Below are positions 11,240 through 20,800 of a DNA stretch of 64,000 bases, one piece after another (the first letter of the stretch is position 1; each line of letters opens with the position of its first letter). The translations under genes and the position numbers were made by a program. The notes under the pieces are model-generated. The model saw only the letters and a program-made list of their open reading frames with translations, was not told the origin of the DNA and ran no database searches. Source of the DNA: Ischnura elegans (lineage: Eukaryota > Arthropoda > Insecta > Odonata > Coenagrionidae); NCBI RefSeq assembly GCF_921293095.1, contig NC_060256.1, positions 91,149,954-91,213,953 on the forward strand, written 5' to 3'.

Positions 11240-11794
11240 CATGGTAAAATAGTTCTCGGAGTGTAGGTCAAATGTATGTGATGCAAAAAAGTTTTGGCCA
11301 ACGTTTCAGTTTGCTTTAAACATCAGGGCTTCAATATGTCCTAAGGTTCCTCTCATATTTTTTCTTAAATTTTCCATATTCGAAGTCCAAAAAATGGGTT
11401 AAGGTTTGATGTTATTATGAAGCTACTTCTTCAGATTCTTCTCCTTTTACTTCTATATTGTAGCATAAGATGACGGTGACATGAAAGTGATTAATAACTT
11501 TCCTCCTTCGTTGATTAGATAATTAATTTTTTTCTTCTTGTCTTGACCTCGTTTAATTCATGGTAAAATAGTTCTCGGAGTATAGGTCAATGTATGTGAT
11601 GCAAAAAAGAAAGAAAACCCATAATCCTTAACCCATTTTTTGGGCTTCGAAAATGGTAAATTTAAGAAGAAATACAAGAGGAACCTTAGGACATATTGAA
11701 GCCCTCATGATAGTTTAAAATAAACTAAAACGTTGGCTATAACTTTTTTGCATAACATACATTGACCTTTACTCCGAGCACTATTTTACCATGA
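11239..11794. mobile_element. Fold-back element with about 165-bp inverted arms
   Basis: The arm 11240-11405, beginning CATGGTAAAATAGTTCTCGG, is inverted at about 11625-11794. A third, direct copy of the arm tip lies inside at about 11558-11610. The paralogous segment at 17325-17612 lacks this block, which marks it as an insertion. It has no coding content. Confidence 0.65.
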
Positions 11795-11835
11795 ATTAAT
11801 CGAGGTCAAGATAAGAAGAAAAACGATTAATTATT

Positions 11836-12065
11836 TTGTATTTTAAATTTTCTCACTGTGAAGAGATGGTTACCTTGTGGTCCCAACATATTTCATATTG
11901 GATTATATGTCGTGGAAAATATGCCCAATAGTCGCTTCGAGAAATAGCTTTGACCCGCCAGGCGCTTGTAGGTTAAGTTAGTTCTTCTGGCGACCACTCG
12001 GCGCTGGCAGCGTGAAACTTCCCCGACGCCATTTCGCCCGCGGCATATGTAGGTACTACTGGCTG
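11836..12065. repeat. Right part of a duplicated segment (partner 17385-17612)
   Basis: About 230 bp align with 17385-17612, the sequence just upstream of AKR exon 1B. Shared blocks include GTGGTCCCAACATATTTCAT and CGCTGGCAGCGTGA. No AKR exon follows this copy. It is either a duplicated promoter-proximal segment or a dispersed repeat. Confidence 0.6.
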
Positions 12066-12217
12066 CTTTGCCATTTAAATACATTCGGGGAAATTTAAAA
12101 AAATTCAGACTGGTAATCAGGAAAAGATAGGGAAATGGAAAGGTGGAATGCATCTTTTCCGAGAAATAAAGGCAATATCATTTACATTAAAATGCCTACA
12201 TATACTCTCTTGTACTT

Positions 12218-12431
12218 GAGTGGTTTGGAAACCAAGGGGTACAAGTGATTTCTTTTTTCTGCACACAGTTAGGTACAGAAATTAGGTATAGAAAACAAAC
12301 GAAATGAATTAGATATTTTATATAGTGCACTTGATTTTCCACTCGATGTCAGCACCGAAATGAGATTCACTCGTATCCCATGGCAACCGATTTTTGTGTA
12401 TTTCTTCTTGTTGAATTCTTAGTTAATTATG

Positions 12432-12464
<33 letters not shown>

Positions 12465-12703
12465 TGAGAGAAAATAAAGACACCTTATTTCAATGTGTTA
12501 GCACGGAACAACAATCAACCCTATATTAATTTACTGAAACCAAAATATGTCTCCATGTAAACATTCACATGCCAACCACAATAGTACATTATGAAAACTG
12601 CCAATTGTAAGTTTAATAACTTCTTCCATCACTTCTAACAATTATCTTCACCTAACTCTGTTGAGAAAAAAATCACTTGTACCCCTTCGCTTTCAAACCA
12701 CTC
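12218..12703. mobile_element. MITE-B copy 2 with an internal TTA microsatellite
   Basis: Termini GAGTGGTTTGGAAACCAAGG and the inverted copy ending CAAACCACTC bound the element. It is longer than the other copies because of extra sequence in the middle, including the TTA array at 12433-12464. Confidence 0.7.
12433..12464. repeat. (TTA)n microsatellite
   Basis: About ten uninterrupted TTA/ATT units inside MITE-B copy 2. Confidence 0.95.
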
Positions 12704-13818
12704 TATTGTACTCACCTTCCACCACTGATTGATTAAACCCAAAGGTTAGTTTGGTTAGGTGATGTTAGAGCTCACTAAAGGAAAACTTATAGTGGCTTTG
12801 CTAATTCGTCGTGAGGAAATGAGTCTCTCTGGCTATTTTTGTCTTTTTTGTGTGTTAACGAAATAGGCATTTCATAAAATAAATTAAATGATCCGGCCTG
12901 AAATCCCTCAGATGTCTCTGATCTATGGGAGTACGATGATAATGTCGAAACAATGGTGCTTATAACTTTAGTACGTTAATGCTGATGATAGTTATATATT
13001 TATTTTTAATCTATAAGGTTATACCAGAATGAATGAACGGGAAAGTTTACCATGGGACCATTGGCAAAAAATGTTTGGATTTAAATATTTCTTTTGTCTT
13101 GCCAATGATCATAATGCCCAAGGTAGTTATTGGGTTACTGCTTGCTTTGCAAGGATACCTAATAATGTTAAAATGAATATTGCTGGCTTGGAAAGTTTTC
13201 CATCATCAGATATTTTGTGTTTTAAGACATTACAAATAACAATTTTCAGTCATATGATAAAGAGCATTGTAGTACTGTTTCTTCGAATGTGTTAACATCT
13301 AAGAGATGTATGAAGTTTAAACCAGAAGATCGATTAATTATTTTTTGAAAAAGCAATTTGCCTTCTAATTTTGCCATTGGTTTATTCGGTGATGTACAAT
13401 TTTATGCTAAAGGTTAATAAATAGTGTATTCTTCTAATAGATTTCTACGAAAGTATGGAAAAAATAGATGGTTTTCATTATGTAGATACCTTCGTTCAAG
13501 TTCCGCTCCGCTGAAATTTACTGTCAAAAATTGAAAACAAGGACTCGTGCGGGTTTGTGTAGGCCTTGTGGGATTTGCTTCGCCGGAACTACGGAACCTT
13601 GGCGAGGGGAAGGATTATCTACCACAAGGAGTCATCCGGTCCTGTGTTGGTAGTATTTGCTGGATCGTGGTGGGAGAACTTTGCCGTTAGTGGAGAGGCC
13701 AAAGCAAAGCTGTAGGAACAATGCTTCTCTGTGAACAGAATTAGATGTTTCAGACGGAAGATTTCTCAAATATCCTCCCGAGTAAGTCGATGCAAATTTT
13801 CCGAACATTTCGATAGCC
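12704..13818. other. Unassigned intergenic or intronic sequence
   Basis: AT-rich sequence. The longest open frame (13029-13295) has no recognisable domain or splice support. Nothing else is supported. Confidence 0.3.
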
Positions 13819-14477
13819 AATAGGGTGGTTTCCTATTATTTTTTTATTGCCTAAATCGAAAGATTATTACTCCTGGAGTACGCATTTTACGCTTTAAGAT
13901 TTTTGAATGACGATATGTATTTTTCGCGATTAAATGAAAAGTGAAAATTTTCAAGCGCGCGAAAACGCGACGGCTAAGTATAAATGCTGGGAAAAGCTGC
14001 GTGACGTCATTCCGGTTCCCGCTGTCGCCGAGAGAGGTGACCTTGGGGCGAGGATATGTGCGTCGCTGAGATGCACGCTGCTAGCAGGTAGCAGAGTACC
14101 CCGCTAGCAGGTAGCGCTGGGCCTACAAAAATAAGGATTATGTACAAAAATAAGGATTTGTAAATAAGGATTATTAATACCCTAACAAACGAAGAAAACT
14201 TTCCGACAATAGTCAGTCGTGCCTCATGCATGCATTGGTAATATCAGACGATGTAAAACTACTCGTATAGAAACTGGGTCCCTGTGACGTCACGTGGAGT
14301 GGCATCTCATGGGCGCCAATCTGGCCTTTTTCAAATGCAGTTAAAATTGACCATTGCCATTCGTCTAAACTGGGATTTCTAAAACCAAATAATTTGTATA
14401 TTATGAATACACCAATGGTGGGCAAGGAATCGCAGTCAATGCCTTTCGTTTTCTTTGATGAAGGAAACTACCCTACT
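13819..14477 (+). mobile_element. MITE-A copy e
   Basis: Full-length copy, slightly rearranged near 14120-14160 where an AAAATAAGGATT unit is repeated. It carries CRE/E-box TGACGTCACGTG at 14285-14296. Confidence 0.9.
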
Positions 14478-14530
14478 GTTCGAGCATTCTAAGTCTAGCG
14501 CGCAGCCTCCGAGTCTCCATCGGCTCCCGT
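14478..14530 (-). repeat. Small LINE fragment matching 15386-15438
   Basis: About 50 bp including CTAGCGCGCAGCCTCCGAGT match the coding part of the LINE fragment at 15275-15835, in the same orientation. It directly abuts MITE-A copy e. Confidence 0.6.
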
Positions 14531-15019
14531 TGCTGTGACATGAATTTTCGACGATACCCTTAATCGCCTTGCAGTGAAATCTTTTTGTAGCGCTTTCGCT
14601 GTGGAAATGGAGCGTGCCCAGAGCATTCTCGTCGTTTAGAATAGCTCACAAATGAAGCGGGCGTAGCGTAGCCGAAATTCGAACTCTCCTTCTGTAATCA
14701 CTATCACAGCTTGACCTCCGCCCATTTCATTATCCGGTCTGGTTTGTTATCTTAGCGAGTGTTGACCCTAAGGAAGGTCGGAGACAGTTAAGTTCCAGAA
14801 TCGATTTCCTGTTGGGTTTTTCTGGTCTACTCAGTGGTAGTTGAGGAAGATGAAGTTTAGATGAAGAGGATCATAATACTCAGTGTTCTTGAGTAAAAGG
14901 TTAACATCATGGAGCCACATGGCTGGAAAATAACCGTCGTTTTGTAACGTACCACACTTGGACCGACGCGACATTGGCATCGAGAATAATAGCTATTTTT
15001 AAGGATAACTGCAAAATGT
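14531..15019. other. Unassigned sequence
   Basis: No gene or repeat recognised apart from short homopolymer runs. Confidence 0.3.
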
Positions 15020-15961
15020 GCGAGTATTACAAATCGATACGTCCACTGCATAAACGCTCAACAATCGCCCACGGAATCTAATCCGCTCATCTAGATAGCC
15101 CTTCAACTACATCTAAATATCTACACAATACCCCGCAAGCCACCTAAAAGGCGTGTGGCAGGGGGTGTTAGGACACCGGCCGTTTACAGCTAAAAAAATG
15201 AAGTGCTCGAACGAAGTTGGGACTAGCGTTTATTAAAGTCCTTTGTGATTCGGGGGAAAAACGAATTCCCATATCTATCCGTTCGGCAGAACATCTCTTA
15301 ATTTATCGCTTCTATCGGACCTGGAAATATATTTTTGCTCTAATATTATGCTCTCCGTGTCGCTGTTAAAGATATTCATTCTCAATTGTTCAAGCAATCT
15401 AAGCCTAGCGCGCAGCCTCCGAGTCGCCAGCGGCTCCCAGCCTAATTCGCTCAACATTTGTGTAACACTGTCTGTACGCCCGCAGCGGTTTTTGACGAAA
15501 CGCGCAGCCTTCCTTTGTATTTTGTTCAATTCGCGGATTAAGTCTTTCTGCACCGGATCCCATACGCTCGCTGCATATTCAAGGTGCGGTCGGGCGAGAG
15601 GGAAATAGCATCTTTCTTTTATTTTCTCATCCGAAAAACTTCCCACAGTACGCTTGACGAATCCTAATTTCTTCAGGGCTATGCCGCAAATATTCTTTAT
15701 ATGTGTTCCCCACGTGAGGTTCGAGGTTATCGTAACTCCCAGGTACTTCACTTCGTCTGTTGCCTTTATGTCAATACCATCCACTGCATAAACATGGTTA
15801 GAGTTGGACGAATTCCACAAGAAATGTACCGTCATGCATTTGCTCAGATTAAGTTCGAGTCCCCACCCTTATAGTACTATTAGTACTATAGTACTTAGAT
15901 GAGCGGATTTAATTCGGTGGGCGATTGTTGAGCGTTTATGCAGTGGAAGTATCGAAATAGA
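15020..15961. repeat. Composite unit: LINE fragment bounded by inverted repeats of about 70 bp
   Basis: The sequence around CACTGCATAAACGCTCAACA on the left (about 15025-15105) recurs inverted at about 15893-15960 with few mismatches. Between them lies a LINE 3' fragment in the minus orientation. The outer repeats may be termini of an element that captured the LINE, or may result from an inverted duplication. Confidence 0.55.
15275..15835 (-). pseudogene. 5'-truncated LINE reverse-transcriptase C-terminal region (Jockey/CR1-like)
   Basis: A 186-codon open frame with no stop. Recognisable blocks are VKYLGVTITSNLTWGTHI, then KKLGFVKRTVGSFSDEKIK, then LARPHLEYAASVWDP, RELNKIQRKAARFV and LGWEPLATRRLRARL. 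These make up the thumb and post-RT region of insect non-LTR retrotransposons. The catalytic RT motifs and the endonuclease are absent, so the copy is 5'-truncated and dead although its frame is intact. The continuing minus-strand sequence to about 15110, with a CCCGCAAGCCACC block, is its 3' UTR. The intact frame suggests a fairly recent insertion. It is not a host gene. Confidence 0.85.
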
Positions 15962-17324
15962 TCGTGATAATGGCAATTACTGTCAACACTATGGTCGGTA
16001 GGAATCAATGAGTGTGGAATTGGCAAAGCGGAGTATAATCTCCAATGCTTGCTGAACATACGCTAAATCTTTTAAAATTCAAGAATGTTTACCTCTGCGC
16101 TAGATTTTGGTTATATCCACTTTATCCGTACTTTTACTTGAGGAATATCATGCTTTCGATTTATCTCGACGGACTTCCAGGACGGATTGATCGTAAAAAT
16201 GTGACAATAATATTACTTTCCAAGTTTTTTGTCCGCTGAAATCCTTACTCATAATGTTTGTGTTATTGAAATCTTACCGTAATTAATTTTTTGCATAAAT
16301 TTTATAAGTAAATTTGAAATGATTACGCATTTGCATCATTCTATCATTTCATCACATTAAAAATGCAATTTAAAGCGACTTGACCAGCAAGATATAAATA
16401 TTTATCCTAACTTTTCCTCAAAACACGTTCAAATAAGAGGAACCTGTTTTGGTTTGTCTAATTGTGAACTCGCCATGACCGTAAGCCAACGAATAATTAT
16501 ACGGTGTAATACAAATCAGTACAAGCTCTTGAAAAGAATTTTTTCTTTGATAATACATATTTAACCACTTATTTTTATTTTATCAACACCAAAATGAGAA
16601 AAAACTCGCCAACAAATTACCTGAGATGATCGGGATTCGAACTCGGATGCCAATGAAAAACCTGATGTTACTTTTTGATGTTTTTCATAACTAACCGATT
16701 TCCCTTGAGCATGTATAACTTCGAATTTTATTCCCACTGCAATGGTAAAATTCACCTAATAATTAACCCTTGTAAGGGAGCATCGAGGATCAAAACTAGG
16801 GTGTGGGGGATCACACCACGGTCGTTCAGGATGTGATATGTCGGCAATGAAAAGGCAAATTAAGCTAGTATTTTAAGAAAATGATACATAGCTATGGCAG
16901 CGTTTGATAAGTTTATACAAATAGTTTCTTGAAGAATTACTTTTATTCGAGTTACATGTCTTACAATAATATCATATTTCTTGGGTGAAGAAAAGTTGTT
17001 CTAAACTATACAACCACTTAATATTATTTTCTTCTAGGGGTGGGGGGCGGAGGGCATCCCTTTGTGTATGCTCATGAACCAAACCTTACCTTTTGTGCAC
17101 AAACTTAGTTACCGATTATTTTATTCTATATTATGTATTCTCAGCTACTCTTCTACTGTGAAAAACTTTCGTTTTTCATAGATTTGTGATATATTCAGTG
17201 ACCAACGCAAAGACTGGTTCGGTTAGGCGCGGATAGAGCTTAAATCAGAGCTTTACCCCGAATATTACCTCGATAATTCGATGTAATAATCGATCTAATG
17301 TAATAATCCTCATTACTTTGAAAT
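15962..17324. other. AT-rich unassigned sequence
   Basis: No supported gene. A box B-like sequence on the minus strand near 16630-16645 (GTTCGAATCCC) hints at a decayed SINE, but no box A is visible. Another G-rich stretch lies at 17037-17055. Confidence 0.35.
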
Positions 17325-17612
17325 GCTGTATAATACCCAATTACTCCGCCCAATTTGGCTGTGTCTCAACATTAATATTTTCTATCCTTATTTTTTTTTT
17401 CTCAATGTGAAGAGTTGGATATCTCGTGGTCCCAACATATTTCATGCCTCGATCGGAGAAAACACGCCCGAAAATCGCTTCGAGAAACAGCTTTGACATT
17501 AGCGCTCAGGGCTTGTTTACGCAGTTAGCTCTTCTGTTCACCACTCAGCGCTGGCAGCGTGATACTTCCTCGACGCCATCATTTCTTCTGCGGCATATTC
17601 GTGTACTACTAG
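17325..17612. repeat. Duplicated segment upstream of AKR exon 1B (partner 11170-12065)
   Basis: Colinear with 11170-11239 plus 11836-12065 but without the fold-back insertion. It ends about 210 bp upstream of the AKR ATG and so may contribute to the promoter region. Confidence 0.6.
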
Positions 17613-17768
17613 GGGCAAGGTCAAGAACTGTGTGGCCTTGCTTCGGAGGAGTTAGGTGGTGTGAGGGAATGACTGAATTATAGCTGTGGGCTGGAAAGGG
17701 TGGGGAAATTCGGTGGAACAGTTCCCCGTTCATCCGAACAAGCCGACATCCCGACATTCCTCGCTCGC

Positions 17769-17801
17769 TCAGTTAAGTCACTCGTGTTGAACCGGGAGAC
17801 G
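17769..17801 (+). promoter_or_regulatory. Candidate core promoter of AKR exon 1B (Inr, DPE-like)
   Basis: TCAGTT at 17769-17774 matches the arthropod initiator. An AGACG word lies 27 bases after its A, one base off the usual DPE position. This would give a 5' UTR of about 49 nt before the ATG at 17820. No TATA box is seen at the expected place. Inferred only. Confidence 0.3.
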
Positions 17802-17819
17802 GAGAAAGACGCGATCGCA

Positions 17820-17897
17820 ATGGCTGTTGGAAAGGAAGTTTACCTCGATCTTGCGGAGGGAGTGAAGATCCCGGCTCTTGGTTTTGGAACTTGGCAG
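17820..17897 (+). CDS. AKR exon 1B (residues 1-26)
   Basis: It starts at ATG 17820 and encodes [20 protein letters not shown] then GFGTWQ. It ends in phase 0 before the donor GTCAGT. This is the best first exon because it matches the minus-strand paralogue in length and sequence. Confidence 0.9.
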
Positions 17898-20800
17898 GTC
17901 AGTTCGCCCTGCGCACTTGGTGCACCCAGTCAATGAACTCTTCTGAGGCCAAAATTCGGGTGCAAAAAATGCGTGTTTCCTATGTTGACTGTGTACGTGT
18001 ATGTTTGCATAGTTTTGATGCGATTTTCATGCATTTATTTGGCAAAGAATCCTCTGTAGGGGTGATTTCATCTTCAGGGTTTGTCGGCATATTTCTTCGG
18101 ATTGCATTAATCGGTTATTAGCATAGAGTAGCGAATGGTTAAATAATATTTCAATTACTCTAATGCCAAAATTTAGAGCCGACATTGGTTTATTTCCTAA
18201 GCTGACAGTGTTCATAGATATTTTCATCATAATTTTTACAAACATTTCGATTTGCGAAGTTTCTACAAATACAACCCACACGGAAAATAGATATCTATAT
18301 ATTCTCTATTTTCATCTATGAATAGATGTATATCTAATTCATAATTATCATTCCGGGGATTTTGCTGTTGTGTTAACACAACAGCAAAATCCCCGGAATG
18401 ATTTCCTCTTCGAAGTTTGTTACGTTAATATAGTGGGTGAAAAACTAATAAATGGGATCTCGTAGTTTTTGAGCATGGCCTAGCGATTGTTGGAAAACAA
18501 TATATTCTAGAATTTTGTTCTATTTTTGTGACGCCAAAATTCATTATGACGTCAAAATTCATTATGACGTCAATTTTTTATTATTTCGTGTGCTCATTGG
18601 GCGTATGAATATTCACGTAGATGTGATAGTTTTCATCGGCAAGTAATCGGCAAGGACCCTTCTATAGGAGTGGGTATTTACGTAGAATAGCTTTATGATC
18701 AAGTTCACCCGAGTAATGAAAGAAACCGGCAAAACGTCTCGTGGACCAGTAGGCGATTGGTTGGTGGTGGGTAGCAGGAGACAGTGGCGAAGCTAGAGGG
18801 GATCCAAGGGGTCCGGACCCCCCCCCCCACTCCCTCCCGAATAATGAAATCACAATTACTTTGCATCACAAAAGAAAAAAAATATTGAAACATTATAATT
18901 CCTCAACTGATTTCTTTGAAAAATGAAGTTATTTAGATAATGAAAAGCGTTAAAAAATTAGTAAAAAAAATTAGTAAAAAAAATTAGTAAAAAAGACTAC
19001 TTGGTACCCTCTTTTTTATTTTCCCCTCTGGTTTTGGACCCACCCCTCCAGGACAAAATTCATTGCTAAATCTCAGACAGGATATGAAGTTAAGTTCTCA
19101 CAGTAGTGACTTTTTGATGACATCTTGGCGTTCTTTAGTTTGATATGTTGTAGCCAATCTTGTTACATGGTATCCTAGTGCTGTGACGATTACTATAGGG
19201 GGAGGTGTAGGGGATAGAACCCCTCTCCTCCCAGAACCCTGAAAATAAAATATTAGTATCACAACAATCCTACTCATTTTAAATACAGTATATTTAATTT
19301 TTCCAATCTAATGTCTTCAGATTGGTAGTTTTTCTCTGCATAGTTACGCCATTGGCCTAGAGAGTCGAGCGCGTTGCTTCTGACGGGAGGGTCCCGGGTT
19401 GACTTCTGACGGGAGGGTTCAAATCCGGGTGAAATTTCGGACGTATTAGGTCCAAAGTAATCAAAGTGCGGGGTGGTCGCAAGAGAAGGAACTGCCCCCT
19501 TTAGCTCTGAATGTGGCTTACTCCTCACGTACTCAATACAACCCGCCATGAATGAGTGATAGCACTGAGTTAGTGATAAGGAATTGGGAAAAATAGAAAC
19601 AGCCCAATTCACACAAGGCCTTAAAAGGATAATAAGCTCTGAAAAAATCCACTTACATTGTACACATCAAGTTCAACACTTAATACTTGGACATTGCAAT
19701 AGGGTGGTTTCCTATTATTTTTTTATTGCCTAAATCGAAAGATTATTACTCCTGGAGGACGCATTTCACGCTTTTAGATTTTTAAATGACGATATCTATT
19801 TTTCGCAATTAAATGAAAAGTGAAAAATTTCAAGCGCGCGAAAACGCGACGGCTAAGTATGAATGCTGGGAAAAGCCCGTGTGACGTCATTCTGGTTCCC
19901 GGCTTCGCCGTGTGAGCTGACCATGGGGCGACGATGAATGCGCCGCTGCGATGCAGGTTGCTAGCAGGTATCAGAGTACCCTGCTAGCAGGTAGCACTTG
20001 GCTTAAAAAAGGATTATTAATACCTTATAAAACGAAGGAAACTTTCCGACAATAGGCAATTTTAATAGGCGATTATTAAGAGATGTTTCCCTGAGCTCTG
20101 TACCTCATGCATGCATTGGTAATCTCAGATGACTTAAAGAATGAGTGTGTAAACAGCCATACTCGTACAGAAACTAGGTCCCTGTGACGTCACTTGGAGT
20201 GGCATCGCATGGGCGCCAATCTGGCCTTTTTCAAATACGGTTAAAATTGATTGTTGCAATTCGTCTAAACTGGGATTTCTAAAACCAAATAATTTGTATA
20301 TTATGAATACACTAATGGTGGGTAGCGATTCGCAATCAATGCCTTTCGTTTTCTTTGATGAAGGAAATCACCCTATTGGGTTACCTATTATTGGCTCATA
20401 ATTAGTGTGGTGGTCCTACTGTAAATACATTTTAGGAAATGATTGTCTAATTGAAGACCTTACTACGGGTTCTTTCAAAGCCCCTCGAATGTGGTGTATC
20501 TAGATAGATCCGGTTAGATCCGGTGCGTATGCTACGGAACAAGCTCGTCCTTTCATTTCCGTTCAACACGAGAAAAATATATCGGTGTTTTTTTTTAAAG
20601 TAAGAGCCGTATTGTGCATTAAAATTAAAGTACAAACAGTCACCTGCCCATTTTTTTTGTCAATAGAGAATGCCAATTCTCCTCAGGTTTTGCTCTGCAC
20701 TGGGAATGTTAATGTCTGCGATAATTTGCCGTTCAGTCCTCGTATCCGTTCACTGCGAGAAAGATCTATCGGCATTTGTTTTAGTCAGAGCCGTTTTTGA

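Noticed and set aside
14007..14425. Open frames on the minus strand of MITE-A copies, repeated with small changes across copies
   Set aside because: They lie wholly inside a repeated inverted-terminus element, differ in frame between copies and show no domain.
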